The notes under the pieces: model-generated
What the model was told of the DNA's origin: nothing
Databases searched by the model: none
Seen by the model: the letters and a program-made list of their open reading frames with translations, nothing else
Shown here: in pieces, positions 16,757 to 24,284 of the stretch
How positions within the stretch are numbered: the stretch's first letter is position 1
Layout of the letters: every line of letters begins with the position of its first letter
Made by a program: the position numbers and the translations under genes
Assembly: GCA_039989475.1 (NCBI GenBank)
Contig: JBDXHU010000002.1
Coordinates: 124,001 to 188,000, forward strand
Source: JBDXHU01 sp039989475
GTDB lineage: Bacteria; Pseudomonadota; Gammaproteobacteria; Pseudomonadales; Halieaceae
DNA length: 64,000 nt
Direction: 5' to 3'

Positions 16757-16790
16757 CGATAAAACCAACGTCATTCAAGAGGACCCACCC

Positions 16791-17567
16791 ATGACCGATG
16801 CAGCTGTGCCCCAGGGCAATCCCGGCGATATTCTTAACTGGCCGATGTTGAAAATTATCTACCGCACCGACGCCGAGCGTATCGCGGAGTTGTTGCCCCC
16901 GGGAATCGAGCCCGGCGCCGAGGCCAACGTCAACCTGACTATTTATAACTTCCCGGTGCCGGATGTGCCGGAGTACGGCATCGTTACCTCCGTGGATGCC
17001 AACTACAACGGCATGGCAGGGGAGTACACCCTCGGTTACGGCATCGACCAGGAGTCGGCAATCTTTATTTCCCAGGAAACCAACGGGCAACCCAAGTACC
17101 CCTGTGAAACCCACTTTTATCGCATGATGAACCAGGTGTCGGCCCGCTGCATTCACCATGGCTATACCTTTGTCGAGTTTAAAGGCCAGTCCAGTGGTGA
17201 ACTGGACCCCAAGGATGAGTGGGTGCAAAACGAATGGTGGATCAAGTCGTCTCGCGCCGTGAGTGTGGGTGGGCCTGCCAGCGGTTTTGATTTTCCGCCA
17301 CATGTGGTGCATGTGCAGAGCAAGTACGGCACTGCCCACCGCGAGAGAGTGGACGGTGAGCTGGTCCTGCTGGACAGTCCCTGGGATCCACTGGCCAGCA
17401 AATTGCCAATGCGGGAGCAGCTCTCGGCCCACCTGTGGTGGCCGATCTTCCTGGATCGCTCCATCACCCTGGCGGGTCCGTTGGATGCGGATGCCTTCCT
17501 GCCCTTCGCCGACACCATTTCCGGCTCGCGCTGGCCCGGGGTCAACGGCGCGCCCGCCGGTCTATAA
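16791..17567 (+). CDS. Acetoacetate-decarboxylase-fold protein
   Basis: A 258-residue protein of the acetoacetate decarboxylase (ADC) superfamily. The segment ETNGQPKYPCE aligns with the Gly-x-Pro-Lys active-site region, so K102 is the likely Schiff-base Lys. N-terminal MLKIIYRTDAERIAELLPPG and the central GEYTLGYGIDQESA are typical. Known members decarboxylate acetoacetate or act as aldolase-dehydratases or hydratases. ATG 16791 follows AGAGGACC, 34 bases after the Rieske stop. The reaction here is unproven. Confidence 0.85.
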   Translation: MTDAAVPQGNPGDILNWPMLKIIYRTDAERIAELLPPGIEPGAEANVNLTIYNFPVPDVPEYGIVTSVDANYNGMAGEYTLGYGIDQESAIFISQETNGQPKYPCETHFYRMMNQVSARCIHHGYTFVEFKGQSSGELDPKDEWVQNEWWIKSSRAVSVGGPASGFDFPPHVVHVQSKYGTAHRERVDGELVLLDSPWDPLASKLPMREQLSAHLWWPIFLDRSITLAGPLDADAFLPFADTISGSRWPGVNGAPAGL

Positions 17568-17626
17568 ATCGTCACTGCAGATGATGGATAATGCCACCTT
17601 CCTCACAGGAGGTGGCAACAAGCCCA

Positions 17627-18406
17627 ATGCAACATTTACCCAAAAAGCTGGATTTTGAAGGTGCCCATAATTTTCGCGACATGGGCGGTTACCCCTTGCC
17701 AGAAGGCGGGGTGGTGCGCGAGGGCCTGTTGTATCGTTCGGATCATCTCGGTCGACTGACCGATGCCGACCAGGAGCTGCTGGGTGAGCTGGGTATCCGC
17801 ACCGTGGTCGACCTGCGTCGGGAAGAGGAAATAGAAGAGGCGGCGGACCGGGTCGACAACCCCGATGTCGAGCAGATTTGGCTGCCGGTTAAAGCCGAGG
17901 GCGCCGACGTGATCAGTATTCGCCGTGGTATGGAGCGCGGCGAGGTGAACTCCGAGCAGGCCTCCGAATTTCTCAAGGAAGCCAATCGCCTGTTTACCGG
18001 CGTGTTCGCGCCTGTGTTCCAGGACTTCCTGCACCTGTTACTGGACGAGTCGCGCTACCCGCTGGTGTTTCATTGTTCGGCGGGCAAGGATCGGGCGGGC
18101 TTTGCCGCGGCCATGACCCTGTATGCCCTGGGCGCCTCGGACGAGGTGGTTATGCACGACTACCTGGCCACCAATCACTGCACAGCGAATTACCTCGATG
18201 GCATGATCGATGGGCTGGAAGATTCGCCGGAACTGCAGGTCGATCCCGAGGCCGTGCGCACGCTGATGCAGGTGGTGCCGGAATACCTGGGGCAGGCGGT
18301 GGATATTATTCACGGCGAGCGCGGCGGCATTCATAACTTTCTCGAGAGTGACCTGAATTTTGGCGCCGACAAACGCGCCGCGCTGTCGCGGCTGTTGGCT
18401 GACTAG
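17627..18406 (+). CDS. Tyrosine/dual-specificity phosphatase family protein
   Basis: A 259-residue protein of the Y_phosphatase3 type. It starts with the family signature FEGAHNFRDMGGYPL and has the phosphatase loop HCSAGKDRAG with nucleophile C150 and R156 (CX5R); the Lys inside the loop is typical of lipid-like phosphatases. An in-frame ATG at 17591 exists, but AGGAGGTGG at 17607-17615 lies upstream of ATG 17627, which I prefer. It is the last gene of the TetR-associated run. It may hydrolyse phosphoproteins or phospholipids; the role is unknown. Confidence 0.87.
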   Translation: MQHLPKKLDFEGAHNFRDMGGYPLPEGGVVREGLLYRSDHLGRLTDADQELLGELGIRTVVDLRREEEIEEAADRVDNPDVEQIWLPVKAEGADVISIRRGMERGEVNSEQASEFLKEANRLFTGVFAPVFQDFLHLLLDESRYPLVFHCSAGKDRAGFAAAMTLYALGASDEVVMHDYLATNHCTANYLDGMIDGLEDSPELQVDPEAVRTLMQVVPEYLGQAVDIIHGERGGIHNFLESDLNFGADKRAALSRLLAD

Positions 18407-18412
18407 GGCATC

Positions 18413-19417
18413 TCAGCCTGGGTAGCGACGGCAGGCCTCAAGCAACGCCTCCACATCACTGTCGGAGACATCATGGTGAAAAACCCAGCGATTACCGGAA
18501 ATTTTTATGCCGGCTTCGGCCAGGTGTTTGCTCAGTGGTTCCATGTGCATGGTGCTGTCCAGGAACAGCATATTGGTCTGGGTTTTTTCCGCCAGTGTGA
18601 AGGCCGGTAGCTCTTCCAGGGCCCTGGCGACCCGGTTCGCTTTGTCGTGGTCCTCACGCAGGCGCTCAACATTATTTTGCAGGGCATAGAGGCCAGCCGC
18701 GGCGAGTATGCCGGCCTGGCGCATGCCGCCGCCGACCATTTTGCGCCAGCGTCGGGCCTGTTTGATTGTGTCGGCATCGCCCACCAGTAATGAGCCAACC
18801 GGGCAGCCCAGTCCCTTGGACAGGCAGATAGAAACGGTATCGAAATGCTGGCAGATTTGCTGCACCGGTACGTCGAGTGCGACGGCGGCGTTAAATACCC
18901 GCGCGCCGTCGAGGTGACGCCGTAAGCCGTGGCGCTGTGCCAGTTGGCTGTACTCCTGCAGATAATCCAGCGACAGTACCTTTCCACCCTGGGTATTTTC
19001 CAGGCAGACCAGTCGGGTGATGGCGAAGTGTGAATCATCGGGTTTGATGGCCGCCGCGACCTCTTCCAGGGGCAGTTCGCCACGCTCATTAAAAGGTAAT
19101 GGACAGGGTTGTATGCTGCCCAGTACTGCAGCGCCACCGCCTTCATACATATAGGTGTGGGCGCTGTGACCGACGATGTATTCGTGGCCTCGTTGGCAGT
19201 GGCTGAGCAGGCCGATCAGATTGCTCTGGGTGCCGCTAACTGCAAACACCGCGGCCTCTTTGCCGGTGAGTTCTGCCGCAAAGCGCTCCAGCTCATTAAC
19301 AGTTGGGTCTTCGCCGTAGACATCATCGCCGGTCTCGGCGCTGTGCATGGCTTCCAGCATGGCCGGAGATGGCTGGGTAACGGTGTCGCTGCGTAAGTCG
19401 ATCATGCTTTTGGTCAT
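18413..19417 (-). CDS. ltaE: Low-specificity L-threonine aldolase
   Basis: A 334-residue PLP-dependent enzyme that cleaves threonine and allo-threonine to glycine and acetaldehyde. The opening IDLRSDTVTQPSPAML is diagnostic. The PLP Lys is K201 in SICLSKGLGCPVGSLL, D170 in HLDGARVFNA contacts the pyridine nitrogen, and GHSAHTYMYEGG carries the His residues (H84, H87). Full length for the family. It converges on the phosphatase gene with only six bases between stops; its own start faces a 100-base gap and the membrane-gene remnant. Confidence 0.93.
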   Translation of the reverse strand: MTKSMIDLRSDTVTQPSPAMLEAMHSAETGDDVYGEDPTVNELERFAAELTGKEAAVFAVSGTQSNLIGLLSHCQRGHEYIVGHSAHTYMYEGGGAAVLGSIQPCPLPFNERGELPLEEVAAAIKPDDSHFAITRLVCLENTQGGKVLSLDYLQEYSQLAQRHGLRRHLDGARVFNAAVALDVPVQQICQHFDTVSICLSKGLGCPVGSLLVGDADTIKQARRWRKMVGGGMRQAGILAAAGLYALQNNVERLREDHDKANRVARALEELPAFTLAEKTQTNMLFLDSTMHMEPLSKHLAEAGIKISGNRWVFHHDVSDSDVEALLEACRRYPG

Positions 19418-19515
19418 TGCCGTTGATGGCGCAGCAGTATAGCGGTTTCTGCCGTCAAGGAACGAATACCGGAGTATCTCGATGGCCCGGCGTAATTAGC
19501 TGCACTGGTTCTCAC

Positions 19516-19647
19516 TCAAAGCTGCAGGTCGACCGCCGTGTCGGTGACAATAAATACACCAATGCCAACCATGATCAGCGCGGCGACGAACCCGGCATAG
19601 TGTTCCAGTTTGCCGATCTTGCTGGCATGTCGGGCGAGCAGGCCTAG
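19516..19647 (-). pseudogene. Remnant of a membrane protein gene (C-terminal end only)
   Basis: On the minus strand a 43-codon frame without a usable start reads LGLLARHASKIGKLEHYAGF, then a 19-residue hydrophobic helix (VAALIMVGIGVFIVT) and ends LQL-stop. It begins directly at an in-frame TGA, which overlaps the end of the M20 hydrolase gene. It looks like the last transmembrane segment of a small transporter of the MntP/LysE/CadD kind. The rest of the gene is not present upstream, where the M20 gene lies. A chance frame cannot be excluded. Confidence 0.4.
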
Positions 19648-20876
19648 TCAGCCATATTCAACATCGCGTGCAGCAGTACGTTGCAACCGGCTTCCAGGTC
19701 TTCGGCCTTGGCATTCTCTGCCTCATTGTGGGAAATGCCGTTCTCGCAGGGTACAAAAATCATGCTGGTGGGGGCCACCTGTGCCACGTACAGGGAATCG
19801 TGACCGGCGCCGCTGACCATTTCCATGCTTGGATAACCGAGCGCTGCGGTGGCTTTGCGTACGGCGTCGACACACTCGGGGGCAAACTCGGTGACGGGCA
19901 TATGCCACAGTTCTTCCACCCGGCCGGTCAGGCCGCGACTGACGCAGGCCTCTTGTACGAAAGCACGAAACAAGCCGTCAATTTCATCGAGTACACCGGC
20001 GTCAGGGTGGCGCAAGTCGATATTCACCACCAGTCGCTCCGGCACCGTATTGCGCGATCCCGGCTCCGCCTTGATATCGCCAAAGGTGGCGCGGCCCCAG
20101 GGGGCGAACTTCGCCGCCAGTTCGTAGCAGTATTCCAGGATGGGCAGGGCCGCCATGAACGGGTCCTTGCGCACCTCCATAGGGGTGGGGCCGGCATGTA
20201 CGGGCTGGCCTTCAATGATCAGGTCGTACCAGCGCGCGCCCTGCACCCCGGTTAACACACCAATCTGTAATTCCTCGGCTTCCAGGATGGGGCCCTGTTC
20301 TATGTGGGCCTCGAAGGCGGCCTTAACAGCCTTGGGCTGGGCCGGGATGTCGCCCTTGTAGCCGATGCGCTCGAGTTCTTCGCCAAAGCTCTTGCCAGCC
20401 TTGTCGGTAGTGGCGTACACAGCGTCTTTATCCATTTCCCCGACCCAGGCACCGGAGCCCTGCATAGCGGGTGCGAAACGGGCGCCTTCTTCATTAGTCC
20501 ATACGACGACTTCCAGTGGCGCCTGCGTTTCAATGCCCTTGTCGTGCAGGGTGCGCAGCACTTCCAGTCCGGCCAATACGCCGTAGACGCCATCAAACTT
20601 GCCACCCGTGGGCTGGGTGTCGAGGTGGCTACCGGTAATGACCGGTGGCAGTGTGTTATCGCGGCCGGCGCGGCGGGCGAAAATATTGCCCATCTCATCA
20701 ATGCCAATTTCGCAGCCGATGCTCTTGCACCAATCCACGAACAGGTCACGGCCCTGCTTGTCCTCATCCGTCAATGCCTGGCGGTTACAACCGCCGCGAT
20801 CGGTGGCGCCAATTTGGGCCATCTCCATCAGGCTGTCCCAGAGTCGTTCGCCGTTAATACGTAATTCTGCGTTCAT
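19644..20876 (-). CDS. M20-family Zn-dependent hydrolase (N-carbamoyl-L-amino acid hydrolase / allantoate amidohydrolase type)
   Basis: A 410-residue two-domain metallo-amidase. Metal ligands are visible as GSHLDTQPTGGKFDGVYGV (H84, D95) and TNEEGARF (E129/E130). The family (AmaB, HyuC, AllC) removes carbamoyl or ureido groups from amino acids. ATG 20876 is chosen because AGGAGGGATCC sits just upstream; it overlaps the stop of the preceding gene as ATGA, so the two are translationally coupled. That partner belongs to the guanidino-modifying superfamily, which suggests a route in which a guanidino compound is turned into an N-carbamoyl compound and then hydrolysed (inference). Confidence 0.9.
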   Translation of the reverse strand: MNAELRINGERLWDSLMEMAQIGATDRGGCNRQALTDEDKQGRDLFVDWCKSIGCEIGIDEMGNIFARRAGRDNTLPPVITGSHLDTQPTGGKFDGVYGVLAGLEVLRTLHDKGIETQAPLEVVVWTNEEGARFAPAMQGSGAWVGEMDKDAVYATTDKAGKSFGEELERIGYKGDIPAQPKAVKAAFEAHIEQGPILEAEELQIGVLTGVQGARWYDLIIEGQPVHAGPTPMEVRKDPFMAALPILEYCYELAAKFAPWGRATFGDIKAEPGSRNTVPERLVVNIDLRHPDAGVLDEIDGLFRAFVQEACVSRGLTGRVEELWHMPVTEFAPECVDAVRKATAALGYPSMEMVSGAGHDSLYVAQVAPTSMIFVPCENGISHNEAENAKAEDLEAGCNVLLHAMLNMAD

Positions 20877-21775
20877 GCAGGATCCCTCCTCAGAGCCTGA
20901 CACATACAGTGCACCGAGCCGCCGCCCTGGGCGATCATGGATACGTCGGGGTCAAACACCTCCAGGCCCTCGGCACGGCAGGCATCAATCAGCTTCTTGC
21001 CAGCGGCGGGTATCAGCACGCGCTCGTCCCCGAGGGCGACAATATTGGTACCCATATTCATGGTATCGCCGTAGGAAATATCGAGGATGCGAATACCCTT
21101 GTCTGTGAGCCAGTTGACCAACTCGGGCTCGACCGCTTCCACGCAGACCACGGCCAGGTCCTCTGCGATCATGCCCATTTGCACATCCAGGTGCAGAAAG
21201 TGTGGATCGAAGGCGTAGGTATGGAATTCCCAGCCCTCTGCTTCAAACCAGCTCTTGAGCTGATTCACGGCGGGTTCAATCGAGCGTTCGCCGGAGTAGC
21301 CACATATGGCAACGCCTGGTTTCAGCACCATGAAGTCGCCGCCCTCAGTGTTGCCGGCGCTGACCATATCGTAGATAGGGATGCCGGCTTCCAGGTAGAA
21401 ACGTAGTACGGCCGCGTATTCGCCGCGGCGATAGGCTTTTTCGAGCTGCATGATCACCGCGCCCCAGGGCGTCATCACACTCGAGTCGCGGGCGTAGACC
21501 TGGTAGGGCAAGCCATCTTCCGCCGGCAACTGGTGCACGGTTACACCGGCACTCTCATAAGCGGCGATCATCTCAGCGTACTGGGCATTAACCACTGCAC
21601 TATCGAATTTCAGCCCCAGTCTCTCGCTGCGCTGGGCCACGGCATTGCCAGGCTGCCAGCTGTAGTTGTCGATAGGGCCGATCAGGAGATCGCGCAGACG
21701 CCCGTATTCGCTGTCTATACCCCAGTTGTCCGGGCGCGGTGTGCCGCCACCCTCAAGTCGTGTACGTAATTGCAT
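20873..21775 (-). CDS. Arginine deiminase / amidinotransferase superfamily protein
   Basis: A 300-residue guanidino-group-modifying enzyme. The catalytic Cys is C290 in GGGSVHCMCQ near the C-terminus; NTEGGDFMVL and HFLHLDVQMG carry the conserved Asp and His. It resembles dimethylarginine dimethylaminohydrolases and ureido-forming deiminases more than classical ArcA, which is about 100 residues longer. An upstream GTG (21802) is possible; ATG 21775 has AGGGGTG at good spacing. Its stop overlaps the M20 gene by ATGA. Its start is divergent from array 2 and the M19 gene. Confidence 0.87.
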   Translation of the reverse strand: MQLRTRLEGGGTPRPDNWGIDSEYGRLRDLLIGPIDNYSWQPGNAVAQRSERLGLKFDSAVVNAQYAEMIAAYESAGVTVHQLPAEDGLPYQVYARDSSVMTPWGAVIMQLEKAYRRGEYAAVLRFYLEAGIPIYDMVSAGNTEGGDFMVLKPGVAICGYSGERSIEPAVNQLKSWFEAEGWEFHTYAFDPHFLHLDVQMGMIAEDLAVVCVEAVEPELVNWLTDKGIRILDISYGDTMNMGTNIVALGDERVLIPAAGKKLIDACRAEGLEVFDPDVSMIAQGGGSVHCMCQALRRDPA

Positions 21776-21856
21776 AAGCTGAAACACCCCTGGCTGATAC
21801 ACTAAGCCTCAGATAAATTGTCCCTCCCTGCAATAGTGGATTTCAAGTACTTTCCC

Positions 21857-22000
21857 CGGGGTCGGAGGTAAATGGGGTCGGAGGTAAATGGGGTCGGAGG
21901 TGAATGGGGTCGGAGGTGAATGGGGTCGGAGGTAAATGGGGTCAGACCCCGCTGGGGTCGGAGGTGAATGGGGTCAGACCCCATTGGGGTCGGAGGTGAA
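21857..22000 (+). repeat. 16-bp tandem repeat array (array 2), nine units ending at a start codon
   Basis: Exactly nine 16-base units: seven type A (TGGGGTCGGAGGTGAA or GTAAA) and two type B (21937 TGGGGTCAGACCCCGC, 21969 TGGGGTCAGACCCCAT) in the order AAAAABABA. The first unit has C in place of the leading T and is preceded by TTTCCCC. One base (T) separates the last unit from ATG 22002, so its GGAGGTGAA is that gene's ribosome site. The arrangement mirrors array 1 before an unrelated gene. Confidence 0.95.
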
Positions 22001-22001
22001 T

Positions 22002-23156
22002 ATGAAGCGGATTATTGTTGGGCTGGTGGTTTTGGGCGCGGTGGGGTTCTTTGGGGTTTTACCGGGGTATTTGGACCGGTCGTCGAATCGGGTGGATGTG
22101 GGGGACGTGGCGCTGGCGCTGACCCCGGCTGCCGAGGAATTGCACCAGGAACTTCTGATAGCGGACCTACACGCTGATCCCTTGTTGTGGCGCCGGGATC
22201 TGCTGAAGCGTCTAGACCATGGGCATACCGATATTCCGCGCCTGCAGGCCGGAAATGTGGCCTTGCAGGTGTTTGGCTCAGTAAGCAAGACGCCATATGG
22301 TCAGAACTACGACGCCAACCCCTCGGACAGTGATGTGATCACCGCGCTGGTGATCGCCAATGGCCAGCCACTGGCAACCTGGGGCAGCCTGTATGAACGC
22401 TCTCTCTATCACGCGCAGAAGCTGGAATTGCTGCAGCAGCGCTCTCCTCAAGACTTGCAGATTGTCCGCTCCAGGAGCGATTTAGCTTTGGTGCTGCAAT
22501 CACGCGCGGCAGGCTCGCAGGTGGTCGGCGGCTTGTTGGCGCTGGAAGGTGCGCAGCCGCTGGAAGGGGATTTAGACAAGCTTGATGGTTTATTTGCCGC
22601 CGGTTATCGCATGATCGGCCTGGCCCATTTCTTTGACAATGCTGTAGCCGGTTCCATGCACGGCATGGACAAGTACGGCCTGACTAATTTCGGGCGGGCC
22701 GTGGTGGCGCGGGCTGAAGAACTGGGGATGATCATCGACCTGGCTCATTCCAGTCCGGCAGCGGTGACTGAGATACTGGACATGGTGACGCGGCCAGTGG
22801 TGTTTTCCCACGGTGGGGTGAAGGCGACCTGCGATTTCAATCGCAATCTGGATGATGAGCAAATCCGACGCATCGCCATCATCGGTGGCGTGATTGGCAT
22901 TGGCTACTGGGATGCCGCAGTCTGCGACACCTCCCCGGCGGGAATTGTCGCCGCGATGAACCATGTGCGCGAGCTGGTAGGTATCGACCATATCGGGCTG
23001 GGTTCGGATTTTGATGGCGGCACCACAACACGCTTCGATACCAGTGAGCTGGCCTATATTACCCAGGCCCTGATGGATGCGGGTTACAGCGAGACAGAGA
23101 TTCGTGCCGTCATGGGTGAAAATGTATTGCGACTGCTGCGCATGAGCCTGCCCTGA
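22002..23156 (+). CDS. Membrane dipeptidase (peptidase family M19)
   Basis: A 384-residue zinc dipeptidase with an N-terminal membrane anchor or uncleaved signal (residues 3-22). Zinc motif HAD at 57-59 in LLIADLHADPLLW, then VVFSHGG and GLGSDFDGG of the active site. The family hydrolyses dipeptides, often with a D-residue at the second position, in the periplasm. ATG 22002 is used; the open frame that extends back to 21936 only translates the repeat array. A second M19 enzyme lies at 59805. About 60 bases separate it from the small lipoprotein gene. Confidence 0.92.
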   Translation: MKRIIVGLVVLGAVGFFGVLPGYLDRSSNRVDVGDVALALTPAAEELHQELLIADLHADPLLWRRDLLKRLDHGHTDIPRLQAGNVALQVFGSVSKTPYGQNYDANPSDSDVITALVIANGQPLATWGSLYERSLYHAQKLELLQQRSPQDLQIVRSRSDLALVLQSRAAGSQVVGGLLALEGAQPLEGDLDKLDGLFAAGYRMIGLAHFFDNAVAGSMHGMDKYGLTNFGRAVVARAEELGMIIDLAHSSPAAVTEILDMVTRPVVFSHGGVKATCDFNRNLDDEQIRRIAIIGGVIGIGYWDAAVCDTSPAGIVAAMNHVRELVGIDHIGLGSDFDGGTTTRFDTSELAYITQALMDAGYSETEIRAVMGENVLRLLRMSLP

Positions 23157-23220
23157 GTGCGGTCCAATAGTGCCCCGGCCGCGTATAGTAAACATTACTT
23201 TTTAATTGGAAGACTGCCCC

Positions 23221-23592
23221 ATGCCTTTTGTCCTGCGCCCCGTACTGATTCTACTGTTATGCCTGTTGTCCTTGTCTGGCTGTGTCCAGTTCAAGAGTGA
23301 GCGCGGCGTTGAGGTGGCCTGGCAGGATCAGGTCGTGGCCAGCATCAAGAGCGGCGAGAGCACGCGTAAAGACGTACTGGAATTGCTGGGCCCGCCGTCA
23401 CAGGTGATCTCCTTGCAAGATGAGACGGTACTTTACTACCTGTTCGAGAAGGCGGAAGGAGAGGGCGTTATTCTTATCCTCTATAACCAGTTCAGGATCG
23501 GTACCCGCTATGACCGCGCCATCTTCTTTTTCGATGAAAATGATGTGTTGACCGATTATTCGACCCGGGTTCATGCGCACGACGATCAATAA
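23221..23592 (+). CDS. Small lipoprotein, SmpA/BamE-like fold
   Basis: A 123-residue lipoprotein precursor. The signal peptide ends in the lipobox LSGC. The mature part contains IKSGESTRKDVLELLGPPSQV and a following beta region, the pattern of the SmpA/OmlA (BamE) fold: a short helix with a 'G.T...V...LG.P' segment, then strands. GGAAGA precedes ATG 23221. The next lipoprotein gene overlaps it by 20 bases and shares the same motif, so they are probably a co-translated pair. It is distinct from true BamE in length and context; function unknown. Confidence 0.8.
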   Translation: MPFVLRPVLILLLCLLSLSGCVQFKSERGVEVAWQDQVVASIKSGESTRKDVLELLGPPSQVISLQDETVLYYLFEKAEGEGVILILYNQFRIGTRYDRAIFFFDENDVLTDYSTRVHAHDDQ

Positions 23593-24196
23593 ACACATGC
23601 CTGTGCTCCGCTCCACAGCACTGCTGCTGATCTGCCTGTTACTTGGTGGCTGCACGCAGTGGCGACACTATGAACTGGGCCAGGCCCTGGCCGAGAGTGA
23701 AATGCCGCGTCCTGAAGACGGCTGGACCCTGACCCAGGTCATGCAGAAGCTGGGTCCTCCACTGCGCATGTCAGCCGAGGCCGATGGCTATGTGATGGCC
23801 TGGGAGTACTGGGAGATTGACGAGTACAAGGTGGGATTCGGTCTCGGTTTCACTGGTGCTGACTCGCTCAATGCCGACTGGGGCAAGGCCAGGGTCAGCG
23901 GCGACTTCCTGTTGCTCACCTTCAGCCGTGATCACCGGCTGTTAACCAGCAGCTTCGAGGAATGGGATCGCGATGCCGGTGGCGGCCAGGGGGTGCAACC
24001 GCTGGTTAGTGCGGTTGATGTGGTCGACGTTGATGACTTGCGCGAGCATCTTTCGCAACACCGCTGGGGTGCCCAGTCGCTGCGGCGGCTGCCGGTGACC
24101 CTGAATCAACAAAATCGGCTGGATTCCGGCCAGGCTGGTCTTGAGCAGCGCGGTACCACAGGCGCCGTGGGGCAGCACGCGCTTGAATTACGGTAA
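23573..24196 (+). CDS. Small lipoprotein paired with the preceding gene
   Basis: A 207-residue protein with signal peptide and lipobox LLLGGC. WTLTQVMQKLGPPLRM resembles the SmpA-type segment of the preceding lipoprotein. It starts inside that gene's end (ATG 23573; an alternative is ATG 23597). The C-terminal third (DVDDLREHLSQHRWGAQSLRR onward) looks like lower-complexity, less conserved sequence. Both proteins should be exported and lipid-modified. No function is assignable. Confidence 0.75.
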   Translation: MRTTINKHMPVLRSTALLLICLLLGGCTQWRHYELGQALAESEMPRPEDGWTLTQVMQKLGPPLRMSAEADGYVMAWEYWEIDEYKVGFGLGFTGADSLNADWGKARVSGDFLLLTFSRDHRLLTSSFEEWDRDAGGGQGVQPLVSAVDVVDVDDLREHLSQHRWGAQSLRRLPVTLNQQNRLDSGQAGLEQRGTTGAVGQHALELR

Positions 24197-24284
24197 ACCT
24201 GCCGCTAAGTCCTCCCAGTTTCTCCTGCTCTGGCATACTTATTGCTTATAACCTTATAGATTCTCACTGTAAGGTAAGGTTTTT

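Noticed and set aside
21936..22001. N-terminal extension of the M19 dipeptidase through the repeat array
   Set aside because: The 22 added residues translate repeat units out of phase and precede a normal membrane anchor; the ATG at 22002 has an ideal ribosome site.
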